From NCBI RefSeq assembly GCF_001427985.1, contig NZ_LMSA01000001.1, forward strand, positions 563,629-627,628: a stretch of DNA of 64,000 nt. The letters are read 5' to 3'. The notes under the pieces were generated by a model. The model had not been told where the DNA came from, did not search any database, and saw nothing but the letters and a program-made list of their open reading frames with translations. Positions 35,470 to 44,223 of the stretch are shown one piece after another. Every line of letters begins with the position of its first letter. Position 1 is the first letter of the stretch. Position numbers and translations under genes: made by a program. The DNA is from Knoellia sp. Soil729 (GTDB lineage Bacteria > Actinomycetota > Actinomycetes > Actinomycetales > Dermatophilaceae).

Positions 35470-36318
35470 GTGACCGACATCGCCGCAGCCTCGCCGTCCC
35501 TCGACCTCGCCGATCCGGCGACCGACCCGTTCGCCGTTGCCGACGCAGCGGCCGCCGTGATCCGCGAGCGCACCGGCCTCGAGACCCACGACGTGGCACT
35601 CGTCCTCGGCTCCGGCTGGGGCCAGACCGGTGACCTCATCGGCGAGACCCTGACCGAGATCGACAACACCGACGTGCCCGGCTTCGGCAGGGCCGCCGTG
35701 GCGGGACACTCGGGCACGATGCGCTCGGTCGCGATCGGTGACACGGGTCGGCGAGCCCTCGTCTTCGGCACCCGCACCCACTTCTACGAGGGCAAGGGCG
35801 TGCGCGCGGTGGTCCACAACGTGCGCACCGCTGCGGCACTCGGCTGCCGCACCATCGTCCTCACCAACGGCTGCGGCGGGCTGCGCGAGGAGTGGCCTCC
35901 CGGAACCCCGGTGCTCATCCGCGACCACATCAACCTCACCGCGCACTCCCCCATCGAGGGAGCGAACTTCGTCGACCTCACCGACGTCTACACCCCACGG
36001 CTGCGCGACCTGGCCCGCGAGGTCGACGCCGGCCTCGACGAGGGCGTCTACGTGCAGTTCCGCGGCCCGCACTACGAGACACCGGCCGAGGTGCAGATGG
36101 CCAAGGTGATCGGTGGCGACCTCGTCGGAATGTCCACCTCACTCGAGGCCATCGCCGCCCGTCAGAGCGGCATGGACGTCCTTGGCATCTCGCTCGTCAC
36201 CAACCCGGCGGCCGGCATCTCCAAGACGCCGCTCAACCACGAAGAGGTCCTCGAGGCCGGCCGCAACGCGGCGCAGCGGTGCGGGAAGCTGCTCGCGGCC
36301 GTCGTCGCCAAGATCTGA
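35470..36318 (+). CDS. Purine nucleoside phosphorylase
   Basis: A 282-residue trimeric-type phosphorylase that cleaves inosine and guanosine (and deoxy forms) with phosphate to base plus (deoxy)ribose-1-phosphate. Landmarks: VLGSGWGQTGD (phosphate Ser), GRRALVFGTRTHFYEGKG (His at about 100), LTNGCGGLREEWPPG (about 135), YVQFRGPHYETPAEV (Glu/Tyr at the base site, about 200) and GMSTSLEAIAARQSG followed by TNPAAGI (Asn). TACCCT and a six-base spacer precede GTG 35470. It is followed nine bases on by a phosphopentomutase-like gene, forming a salvage operon; same order as Rv3307-Rv3308. Confidence 0.94.
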   Translation: MTDIAAASPSLDLADPATDPFAVADAAAAVIRERTGLETHDVALVLGSGWGQTGDLIGETLTEIDNTDVPGFGRAAVAGHSGTMRSVAIGDTGRRALVFGTRTHFYEGKGVRAVVHNVRTAAALGCRTIVLTNGCGGLREEWPPGTPVLIRDHINLTAHSPIEGANFVDLTDVYTPRLRDLAREVDAGLDEGVYVQFRGPHYETPAEVQMAKVIGGDLVGMSTSLEAIAARQSGMDVLGISLVTNPAAGISKTPLNHEEVLEAGRNAAQRCGKLLAAVVAKI

Positions 36319-36326
36319 GGGCTACC

Positions 36327-37997
36327 ATGACCACGACCGACACCCAAGTGACCGACGCCATCGCGGCCGCTCGCGCCTGGGCCGCCGACGACCCCGACCC
36401 GCAGACCAGGTCAGAGCTCGAGGCCGTCGTCGCGGCCTGTGAGGCCGGTGACGATGCCGCGACCGAGGACCTCCTGGACCGCATGTCCGGGATGCTCCAG
36501 TTCGGCACGGCCGGCCTCCGGGGCGCGCTTGGCGGTGGACCGAACCGGATGAACCGCGCGGTGGTCATCCGAGCGGCAGCCGGCCTCACGGCATACCTTC
36601 AGAAAACCGACCCGGAACCCTTCGTCGTCATCGGGTTCGATGCACGCTTCAACTCCGACGTCTTCGCTCGCGACACGGCTGCGGTCGTGCTCGGTGCCGG
36701 TGGGCGCGCCTCGGTGCTGCCACGGCCCCTGCCGACGCCGGTGCTCGCCTACGCCATCCGGCACCTGGGCGCCGACGCCGGTGTCATGGTCACCGCCAGC
36801 CACAACCCGCCCGAGGACAACGGCTACAAGGTCTACCTCGGCGACGGTTCGCAGATCGTGTCCCCCTCCGATACCTACATCGCAGCCGAGATCGCGCGCA
36901 TTGAGCGCGTGGCCGACGTGCCACTAGCCGACGACGGTTGGGACACGCTCGGCGACGAGGTGCTCGAGAGCTACCTGACGCACGTCGTCGACGTCGTCTC
37001 GCCCGACTCCCCGCGTGACCTCGTCGTCGTCCACACGGCCCTGCACGGCGTGGGTTCCGAGACGGTCGCCCGCGCGTTCGAGGCAGCCGGGTATGCCGCC
37101 CCGCTCCAGGTCCCGAGCCAGGCGGAGCCCGACCCGCTGTTCCCGACCGTTCCGTTCCCCAACCCCGAGGAGCCGGGTGCGATGGACGCGGCCCTCGACC
37201 TCGCGGAGCAGACCGGTCCGGACGTCGTCATCGCCAACGACCCCGACGCCGACCGCTGCGCCGTCGCCGTGCCGGGCCCCGGTGGCTGGCGCATGCTGCG
37301 AGGCGACGAGGTGGGGGTCCTGCTCGGAGCCCACCTGCTCGACCGCGGCGTGAGCTCGGACGCGGTGTTCGCGAACTCCATCGTGTCGTCGCGGATGCTC
37401 GCGACCGTGTGCCGTGCGGCCGGCATCGCGCACGAGGAGACGCTGACGGGGTTCAAGTGGATCTCGCGCGTACCCGGTCTGCGTTACGGCTACGAGGAGG
37501 CGCTCGGCTACTGCGTCGACCCTGACGAGGTGCGTGACAAGGACGGGGTGTCGGCGGCCCTCGTCGTGGCCGAGATCGCGGCCTCGCTCAAGGCGTCGGG
37601 CGGCTCCATCACGGAGCGTCTTGACGAGCTCGCCGTGACGCACGGCGTCCACGCGACCGACGCCTTCGCCGTCCGGGTCGAGGACCTGTCACTCATCGAC
37701 CAGATCATGGCCCGGCTGCGAGCCAGCCCGCTGAGCAGCGTTGCGGGAGTGGAGGTCTCGACCGTGGACGACCTCGCCAAGGGCGACGGGGGGTTGCCGC
37801 CGACGGAGGGTCTGCGCTGGTTCCTCGCGGACGACTCGAGGATCATCGTGCGTCCGTCCGGGACCGAGCCCAAGCTCAAGGTCTACCTCGAGGTGATCGA
37901 GGCTGTGGTCGAGGGGGACCTGGCCGGCGCGCGGTCGCGTGCTGCCGAACGCCTGGCCGCGATCCGGTCCGAGCTCGAGGCCGCCACCGCCCTCTGA
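36327..37997 (+). CDS. pmmB: Phosphomutase PmmB (phosphomannomutase/phosphopentomutase type)
   Basis: A 556-residue alpha-D-phosphohexomutase superfamily enzyme. Motifs: QFGTAGLRGALGGGPNRMN (N terminus), catalytic phosphoserine loop VTASHNPPEDNGYKVY (about 155), metal loop IANDPDADRCAVAVP (about 305), sugar-binding GFKWISRV (about 380), phosphate loop VRPSGTEPKLKVY (about 510). In this place after a nucleoside phosphorylase it most likely turns ribose-1-phosphate or deoxyribose-1-phosphate into the 5-phosphate, feeding DeoC at 40.2 kb; phosphomannomutase activity is the alternative. Rv3308 (pmmB) has the same neighbour. Confidence 0.92.
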   Translation: MTTTDTQVTDAIAAARAWAADDPDPQTRSELEAVVAACEAGDDAATEDLLDRMSGMLQFGTAGLRGALGGGPNRMNRAVVIRAAAGLTAYLQKTDPEPFVVIGFDARFNSDVFARDTAAVVLGAGGRASVLPRPLPTPVLAYAIRHLGADAGVMVTASHNPPEDNGYKVYLGDGSQIVSPSDTYIAAEIARIERVADVPLADDGWDTLGDEVLESYLTHVVDVVSPDSPRDLVVVHTALHGVGSETVARAFEAAGYAAPLQVPSQAEPDPLFPTVPFPNPEEPGAMDAALDLAEQTGPDVVIANDPDADRCAVAVPGPGGWRMLRGDEVGVLLGAHLLDRGVSSDAVFANSIVSSRMLATVCRAAGIAHEETLTGFKWISRVPGLRYGYEEALGYCVDPDEVRDKDGVSAALVVAEIAASLKASGGSITERLDELAVTHGVHATDAFAVRVEDLSLIDQIMARLRASPLSSVAGVEVSTVDDLAKGDGGLPPTEGLRWFLADDSRIIVRPSGTEPKLKVYLEVIEAVVEGDLAGARSRAAERLAAIRSELEAATAL

Positions 37998-38057
37998 GCT
38001 TGGGCAAGGGGCGCGGGAAGCTGCACGCGGGCAGGACCCGTGGGTCATGCTTGTCTC

Positions 38058-38540
38058 ATGTCCTTCCATGAGTCGTGGGTGGAGAAGCAGATCCGTGAGG
38101 CGCAGGAGCGCGGGGAGTTCGACAACCTGCCGGGCGCCGGGAAGCCGCTGAGCGGGCTCGATGATCCGGACCCGGACTGGTGGGTCAAGAAGATGATGGC
38201 CCGTGAGGGCCTGAAGATGTCTGATGCCATGCCGCCGGTGATGCTGCTGCGCCGGGAGTACGCGTCGTTCTCCGAATCACTGCTCGACGTCCGCTCCGAG
38301 GCGGGGGTTCGAGAGGTGCTGCAGGACTACAACGCTCGGGTGCTCGATGACCGCCGTCGTCCGGCGCTGGGCAAGCAGCCGCCAATCTGGGCCCGGTTGG
38401 TGGACGTCGACGAGATGGTCGCCCAGTGGCAGGAGCTGCGGGCCGAGCTGGCGGCTGCGGCGGCATCCTCGTCGACCGAGGCGACTCCCGAACCCGACCC
38501 GCCGCGCAGACGCCGTTGGTGGCGGTGGCGCCGACGCTGA
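38058..38540 (+). CDS. DUF1992 (DnaJ-homologue subfamily C member 28-like) protein
   Basis: A 160-residue protein whose core HESWVEKQIREAQERGEFDN, followed by LPGAGKPLSGLDDPDPDWWVKKM and LRREYASF, is the DUF1992 domain found in many bacteria and in eukaryotic DNAJC28. No J domain is present. A C-terminal tail is Arg/Trp-rich (RRRRWWRWRRR), which could bind nucleic acid or membrane; this is speculation. Function of the family is unknown. ATG 38058 is six bases after CATGCT, close to the leaderless pattern. Confidence 0.85.
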   Translation: MSFHESWVEKQIREAQERGEFDNLPGAGKPLSGLDDPDPDWWVKKMMAREGLKMSDAMPPVMLLRREYASFSESLLDVRSEAGVREVLQDYNARVLDDRRRPALGKQPPIWARLVDVDEMVAQWQELRAELAAAAASSSTEATPEPDPPRRRRWWRWRRR

Positions 38541-38617
38541 GACGGTCTCTGGCGTTGAAGTCGTTGAGTCGCAGCGGGTTTGGTGCGCGGGCGCGGTCCG
38601 TTGTCAGTGGTCGCCGA

Positions 38618-40089
38618 TAGGTTGATGGTATGGACGAGATCGCGATCCGGGACGGGGTACCTGCAGCGCAGGTGGCCTCCTTGGTGTCGTGGTTGTCGTC
38701 GGTGGACCCCGAGGGCGTGGACGAGCGGCAGCGCTTGGACGCGGTCTCGGCGTTGGAGGCGCTCAAGGGTGCGGCTGCTGCGGCGCAGGCCCGCTTGACC
38801 GCGGCTGCGGTGACCGACCGTGAAGCGTTGGGGGAGGACTCGCGCAGTGTGCGCGCGGAGGTGGCTCTCGCGCGGCGGTGCTCTCCGACGCTGGCGGACC
38901 AGCACGTCGGGGTGGCGAAGGCGCTGGTGTCGGAGATGCCGGAGACGATGGGCGCGCTCACGCGTGGGGAGATCAGTGAGCGTCGGGCGATGATCCTGGT
39001 GCGCGAAGTGTGGAGCACCGGCGCGAGGTGGACCGACGGTTGGCGTCGAAGCTGGCGATGATGGGTGACAAGGCGTTGGCGGGGGCGGCACGGCGTGCGG
39101 GTGCTGCACTGGATGCGGAGAGCCTGGCGGAGCGCAACCGCCGGGCAGTGGCGTCCCGGCGGATTTCGGTGCGTCCGGCGGCCGATGGGATGGCGTGGCT
39201 GTCGATCCTGGGCCCTGTCAAGGACATCATCGGAGCCCACGTCGCGTTGACCGCTGAGGAGAAGCGCCGCCACGTCCTCGACCCGGACCTGCCCGCGGAC
39301 CAGTGGGAGGCCGCCGCGGCAGCCGCCCGGGCCGACACCCGGAGCAAGGGTGCGTGGCTGGCCGACCGGGCGTTGGAGCTGCTCAGTGGGCGGGCGAAGG
39401 ACCAGCCGCAACCGGTTGATGTGAACCTGGTGATGACCGACCGGGTGCTGCTGCCGGCCGCGTTCGGCGGAAAGGCCCCGACCGACGACGTTGCGGTCAT
39501 CCCCGGCTGGGGTGTCATCCCGGGGGCAGACGCCCGAGCGCACATCGCCGCACTGCTCGACCAAGCCTCTGACATGGCGGACACGCCGGCGTTCGTGTGG
39601 TTGCGGCGCCTGTTCACCGACCCGACCGGGCGCAACCTCGTGGCCCTGGACTCGGTGCGCCGCCGGTTCGAGGGCGGGCTGCGGCGCTTCCTGGAACTGC
39701 GGGACCCAACCTGCCGAGTCCCCTGGTGCGACGCACCAGCGGTCCAGGCCGACCACACCCAGGCCCACGCCGAAGGCGGCACCACCGACGCCGCCAACGG
39801 CGCCGGGCTGTGCCAACGCCACAACCTCGTCAAGGAGATCACCGGCTGGCACGTGCGCGTGCAGTCCACCGGCCTCGACGGGACGGGTTCACATTCGGTG
39901 CGGATCATGACTCCCACCGGGCGCGTCCATGACTCCACCGCACCACCCATCCTCGGTGAGGGCTGGCTCGAACCGGCTCCCGACGTCCACCTCCAGGACC
40001 TGCCGCTACCGCAGGACCCATGGCACGGCTGGATGCCCGACCCGCCAGAGGACTGGCTCATGGACCATGAGGAGCTGCAGGTCGCCTGA
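38618..40089 (+). pseudogene. DUF222-HNH endonuclease (13E12 family), frameshifted
   Basis: The N-terminal part (ATG 38630, preceded by TAGGTT plus six bases) is a DUF222 domain reading to ISERRAMILVRE; near 39010 the frame breaks and DUF222 goes on in the next frame with EHRREVDRRLASKLAMMGDK, then an HNH domain (RDPTCRVPWCDAPA, QADHTQAHAEGG, LCQRHN) to a stop at 40089. In intact relatives about five residues (a Thr-x-x-Leu-Ser type stretch) join ILVRE to VEHR; here they are missing, so a deletion of about 13 bases explains both the gap and the shift. These genes occur in several copies in actinobacteria and often decay. Active-site HNH residues are otherwise intact. Confidence 0.85.
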
Positions 40090-40171
40090 CGCCTCCAAAG
40101 CCACTCCTGGGCCGCCTGACCCCAGTACGTGACGATGTGGGGGCGATCCCGCACGCGGATAGACTCCCGGG

Positions 40172-41179
40172 GTGAGCATCACCCAGACCGCCGACCCCGC
40201 ACTCGATGCGACGTCTCGCGCCCGCGACCTGCTCGGGGTCTCCCGCCTGACCAACCAGGCCCTGACCCGCTGGCTCCACGGACTGCCGGGGGTCGACCAG
40301 GTGGGGTGCGAGGCCCGGGCGGCCGGACTCGGCACCCGCTCGATCAAGACGACGAGCAAGGCCTGGGCGATCGACCTCGCCATCTCGATGATCGACCTCA
40401 CCACCCTCGAGGGCGCCGACACCAGGGGTCGCGTGCGTGGCCTGGCCGCCAAGGCGCTCCTGCCCGACCCCAGCGACCCGAGCACCCCCCGCCCGGCCGC
40501 CCTCTGCGTCTACGGCGACATGGTGGGCATCGCCCGGGAGGCGCTCGGCGCCGACTCCGGCGTCAAGGTCGCGGCCGTCGCCACCGCCTTCCCCAGTGGG
40601 CGCGCGAGCATGGCGGTCAAGCTCGCCGACACCAAGGACGCGGTCAGGGCCGGCGCCGACGAGATCGACATGGTCATCGACCGTGGCGCGTTCCTCTCGG
40701 GCGACTACCTCACGGTGTTCAACCAGATCGCGCAGGTCAAGGAGGTCTGCGGCGACGCGCGGCTCAAGGTCATCATGGAGACCGGCGAGCTCGTCACCTA
40801 CGACAACGTCCGCCGCGCCAGCTGGCTGTCGATGCTCGCCGGCGGCGACTTCATCAAGACGAGCACCGGCAAGATCCAGCCCGCCGCAACGCTCCCCGTC
40901 ACCCTGATCATGCTCGAGGCCGTGCGCGACTGGCGCGACCTCACCGGCGAGCAGGTCGGCGTCAAGCCCGCCGGCGGGATCAGGACGAGCAAGGACGCGA
41001 TCAAGTTCCTCGTCACGGTCAACGAGATCGCCGGTGAGGACTGGCTCGACAACCACTGGTTCCGCTTCGGGGCCAGCAGCCTGCTCAACGACCTCCTCCT
41101 GCAGCGCCAGCGGATGACCACCGGCGCCTACTCGGGCGCCAGCTACATCGCCGACGACTCCCCCTCCACGGCCTACTGA
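40172..41179 (+). CDS. deoC: Deoxyribose-phosphate aldolase DeoC
   Basis: DeoC splits 2-deoxyribose-5-phosphate into glyceraldehyde-3-phosphate and acetaldehyde. The 335-residue protein is of the longer actinobacterial type with an extra N-terminal region (about 70 residues). Landmarks: MIDLTTLEGAD, AAVATAFPSGRASMAVKLADTK, GADEIDMVIDRGAFLSGDY, LKVIMETGEL and the Schiff-base segment GGDFIKTSTGKIQ (Lys), then VGVKPAGGIRTSKDA (second Lys). TAGACT and six bases precede GTG 40172. It heads an operon with two aldehyde dehydrogenase-like genes and a uridine-kinase-like gene. Confidence 0.95.
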   Translation: MSITQTADPALDATSRARDLLGVSRLTNQALTRWLHGLPGVDQVGCEARAAGLGTRSIKTTSKAWAIDLAISMIDLTTLEGADTRGRVRGLAAKALLPDPSDPSTPRPAALCVYGDMVGIAREALGADSGVKVAAVATAFPSGRASMAVKLADTKDAVRAGADEIDMVIDRGAFLSGDYLTVFNQIAQVKEVCGDARLKVIMETGELVTYDNVRRASWLSMLAGGDFIKTSTGKIQPAATLPVTLIMLEAVRDWRDLTGEQVGVKPAGGIRTSKDAIKFLVTVNEIAGEDWLDNHWFRFGASSLLNDLLLQRQRMTTGAYSGASYIADDSPSTAY

Positions 41180-41213
41180 TGCACGCGCGACGAACGACAA
41201 GGACAGCCCACTG

Positions 41214-42659
41214 ATGCCAAAGTTCGAGTACGCACCGGCCCCCGAGTCACGGGCCGTCGTCGACCTCCAGAGCTCCTACGGACTCTTCATCAACGGCGAG
41301 TTCGTCGACGGCTCCGGAGCCAGCTTCAAGTCGATCAGCCCCGCCACCGAGGAGGTCCTCGCCGAGGTCTCGGTTGCGAGCGACGCGGATGTCGACGCGG
41401 CGGTCAAGGCCGCGCGGACGGCATACACGCGGGTCTGGTCGCGGATGAGCGGCGCCGACCGCGGCAAGTACCTCTACCGCATCGCCCGCATCCTGCAGGA
41501 GCGCGCGCGCGAGTTCGCCGTCCTCGAGAGCCTCGACAACGGCAAGCCGATCAAGGAGAGCCGCGACGTCGACATCCCGCTCGCCGCCGCGCACTTCTTC
41601 TACAACGCCGGCTGGGCCGACAAGCTCGGGTATGCCGCGTTGCCCGGTGGTGCGAACCCGCAGCCCCACGGCGTGGTCGGGCAGATCATCCCGTGGAACT
41701 TCCCGATGCTCATGCTCTCGTGGAAGATCGCCCCGGCTCTGGCGACCGGCAACACCGTCGTGCTCAAGCCCGCCGAGACGACGCCGCTCACCGCGCTGCT
41801 CTTCGCCGAGGTGTGCCAGCAGGCCGACCTGCCCCCGGGCGTGGTCAACATCGTCACCGGAGCCGGCCCGACCGGACAGGCGATCGTGGACCACCCCGGC
41901 ATCGACAAGCTCGCCTTCACCGGCAGCACGGGTGTCGGCAAGATGATCGCCCGCGCCATCTCCGGCACCCGCAAGAAGGCCACCCTCGAGCTCGGCGGCA
42001 AGGCCGCCAACATCGTTTTCGACGACGCACCCATCGACCAGGCCGTCGAGGGCATCGTCCGGGGCATCTTCTTCAACCAGGGCCACGTCTGCTGCGCAGG
42101 GTCGCGGCTCCTCGTGCAGGAGACGATCGCCGAGGAGGTCGAGAGCCGCCTCAAGCGCCGCCTCGAGACCCTGCGCGTCGGGGACCCGCTCGACAAGAAC
42201 ACCGACGTCGGCGCCATCAACAGCAAGGCCCAGCTCGACCGCATCATCGCGCTCACTGACGTCGGCGAGGCCGAGGGCGCCGAGCGCTGGGACAACGGCT
42301 GCGAGCTGCCGAGCAAGGGATTCTGGTTTCGGCCAACGGTTTTCACCGGTGTCTCACAGACGCACCGCATCGCGCAGGAGGAGGTCTTCGGACCCGTCCT
42401 GTCGGTGCTCACCTTCCGCACCCCGCAGGAGGCCGTGGCCAAGGCCAACAACACGCCCTACGGCCTGTCCGCGGGCATCTGGACCGAGAAGGGCTCGCGC
42501 ATCCTCTGGATGGCCGACCAGCTCAAGGCCGGTGTCGTGTGGGCCAACACGTTCAACCAGTTCGACCCGACCAGCCCGTTCGGTGGCTACAAGGAGTCCG
42601 GCTACGGCCGTGAGGGCGGCCGGCACGGTCTCGAGCCCTACGTGAAGGGAACGCACTGA
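41214..42659 (+). CDS. Aldehyde dehydrogenase, catalytic
   Basis: A 481-residue NAD(P)+-dependent aldehyde dehydrogenase. Catalytic features are complete: IIPWNFPMLMLSWKIAPALA with the oxyanion Asn (about 160), KPAETTPL (cofactor), FTGSTGVGKMI (Rossmann loop), LELGGKAANIVF with the general base Glu (about 260), NQGHVCCAGSRL with the nucleophile Cys (about 295) and EEVFGPVLSVLTF (about 390). It lies directly after deoC, so oxidation of the acetaldehyde from deoxyribose is the natural role. Its stop overlaps the next ALDH-like gene by one base, which argues that the two products act together. Confidence 0.93.
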   Translation: MPKFEYAPAPESRAVVDLQSSYGLFINGEFVDGSGASFKSISPATEEVLAEVSVASDADVDAAVKAARTAYTRVWSRMSGADRGKYLYRIARILQERAREFAVLESLDNGKPIKESRDVDIPLAAAHFFYNAGWADKLGYAALPGGANPQPHGVVGQIIPWNFPMLMLSWKIAPALATGNTVVLKPAETTPLTALLFAEVCQQADLPPGVVNIVTGAGPTGQAIVDHPGIDKLAFTGSTGVGKMIARAISGTRKKATLELGGKAANIVFDDAPIDQAVEGIVRGIFFNQGHVCCAGSRLLVQETIAEEVESRLKRRLETLRVGDPLDKNTDVGAINSKAQLDRIIALTDVGEAEGAERWDNGCELPSKGFWFRPTVFTGVSQTHRIAQEEVFGPVLSVLTFRTPQEAVAKANNTPYGLSAGIWTEKGSRILWMADQLKAGVVWANTFNQFDPTSPFGGYKESGYGREGGRHGLEPYVKGTH

Positions 42660-43549
42660 TGGCCCGCGTCGACGTCAAGAAGACCTACAAGCTCTACATC
42701 GGTGGCAAGTTCCCGCGCAGCGAGAGTGGTCGCTCCTACGAGGTGTATGCCGCCCGCAAGGGCGAGTTCCTCGCCAACGCCGCCCAGGGGTCGCGCAAGG
42801 ACGCGCGTGACGCGGTCACCGCAGCGCGAGCCGCGCAGCCCGCGTGGGCCGGTGCCACGGCATACAACCGCGGTCAGGTCCTCTACCGCGTCGCCGAGGT
42901 CATGGAGGCGCGCCGCCCGCAGCTCGTGCAGGAGGTGCGCGACGCCGAGGGACTCACCGCCGCAGCAGCCGAAGCCGTTGTCTCGCAGGCGATCGACCGC
43001 TGGGTCTGGTATGCCGGGTGGTCCGACAAGTACGTCCAGATCCTCGGCGGGCTCAACCCCGTCGCGGGTCCGTACTTCAACATCTCCGCGTCCGAGCCGA
43101 CCGGCGTCGTCGCCGTCCTCGCACCGCAGGAGTCGAGCCTGCTCGGTCTCGTGTCGGTCATCGCACCCGTCATCGTGTCCGGCAACGCCGTCGTGGTCGT
43201 GACGAGTGCCGACCGGCCGCTGCCGGCCATCACGCTGGCCGAGTGCCTCGCCACCTCCGACGTCCCCGGCGGTGTCGTCAACATCATCACGGGCAAGGCG
43301 TCCGAGATCGCCCCCTGGCTGGCGAGCCACCGCGACGTCAACGCCATCGACCTCGCGGGCGCGGCCGGTGCCGACGGCGTCGACTGGGGTGCCCTCGAGG
43401 AGGCGAGCGCCGAGAACCTCAAGCGCGTCCTGCGTCCGGCCGGCACCGGTGCCGACGCGGTCGAGCCCGACTGGACCGCCACCCCAGACCTGTCCCGACT
43501 CACCGCCTTCCTCGAGACCAAGACGGTCTGGCACCCCAAGGGCCGGTGA
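42659..43549 (+). CDS. Truncated aldehyde dehydrogenase-like protein without catalytic residues
   Basis: The 296-residue protein aligns by eye with the N-terminal part of an aldehyde dehydrogenase (KLYIGGKFPRSESGRSYEVY, AARAAQPAWAGATAYNRGQVLYR, VVAVLAPQESSLLGLVSVIAPVIVSGNAVVVV) but the residues that matter are changed: the PWN motif is APQES, the FTGS loop is DLAGA, no LELGGK, and the domain with the nucleophile Cys is absent; it ends at RVLRPAGTG plus a short tail. In ALDH16 proteins a catalytic domain is followed by just such a non-catalytic domain in one chain. The one-base overlap with the catalytic gene suggests a two-subunit version. Likely structural or regulatory partner. Confidence 0.82.
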   Translation: MARVDVKKTYKLYIGGKFPRSESGRSYEVYAARKGEFLANAAQGSRKDARDAVTAARAAQPAWAGATAYNRGQVLYRVAEVMEARRPQLVQEVRDAEGLTAAAAEAVVSQAIDRWVWYAGWSDKYVQILGGLNPVAGPYFNISASEPTGVVAVLAPQESSLLGLVSVIAPVIVSGNAVVVVTSADRPLPAITLAECLATSDVPGGVVNIITGKASEIAPWLASHRDVNAIDLAGAAGADGVDWGALEEASAENLKRVLRPAGTGADAVEPDWTATPDLSRLTAFLETKTVWHPKGR

Positions 43550-44160
43550 CAACGGATCGCACCGGTCGGGCGCGCGTCGTCGTCCTCGCCGGCCCCAGTG
43601 GTTCCGGCAAGTCGCGGCTGGCGGAGCGGCTCCACGACCGGTTCGGCTGGCCGATCGTGCGCCTCGACGACTTCTACCGGAACCTCGACGACCTCGAGGA
43701 ACCACCGATGCCGCGGCAGGTCGGCCTCGGGATCGTCGACTGGGACCACCCCGACTCGTGGCACGCCTCCGCGGCCGTCGCCGCCCTGGTGGAGCTCGTC
43801 GACACCGGCTCGACCTCGACACCGGTCTATGACATCTCCCAGAGCCGGGCGGTCTCGACGACCACCGTCTCCGCGGGTCCGGACGACCTCATCCTGGCCG
43901 AGGGCATCTTTGCCGCCGAGATCGTCGCCTCCCTGCGCGAGGCCGGGATCCTGCACAGCGCGTGGTGCATCTCCCACCGGCCGTTCGTGACGTTCGTGCG
44001 ACGCCTCGCGCGCGACCTCAAGGAGCGGCGCAAGAGCCCCACGGTGCTCATGCGCCGCGGCTTGGGGCTGATGCGCGCGGAGCCCGAGGTCATCCGCCGG
44101 CAGGTCGCGCTGGGCGCCGTGGCCGCCCGCGCCAAGGACGTCGAGGCCCAGTTGGCCTGA
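43546..44160 (+). CDS. Uridine kinase-like P-loop kinase
   Basis: A 204-residue P-loop kinase: Walker A VVVLAGPSGSGKSRLAERL at the N terminus, then VRLDDFYRNLDD (substrate Asp), DWDHPDSWHASA, PVYDISQSRAV and a later LILAEGIFAAEIV (Walker-B-like), the layout of uridine kinase. The YDFx-type base pocket is seen as PVYDIS. It should phosphorylate uridine/cytidine or a related compound. The GTG start overlaps the stop of the truncated ALDH gene (GTGA), so it belongs to the deoC operon. Somewhat short of the typical 210-215 residues, without loss of visible motifs. Confidence 0.87.
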   Translation: MTTDRTGRARVVVLAGPSGSGKSRLAERLHDRFGWPIVRLDDFYRNLDDLEEPPMPRQVGLGIVDWDHPDSWHASAAVAALVELVDTGSTSTPVYDISQSRAVSTTTVSAGPDDLILAEGIFAAEIVASLREAGILHSAWCISHRPFVTFVRRLARDLKERRKSPTVLMRRGLGLMRAEPEVIRRQVALGAVAARAKDVEAQLA

Positions 44161-44223
44161 GACGGCCCGAGCACCCGGAAGACTCCCAGCCCCGCTGTCA
44201 GCGCGCGGGGTTAGCGTGGAGGG

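Noticed and set aside
38990-39030. Programmed ribosomal frameshift in the DUF222-HNH gene
   Set aside because: No slippery heptamer or downstream structure was seen, and residues are missing as well as shifted, which fits a deletion.
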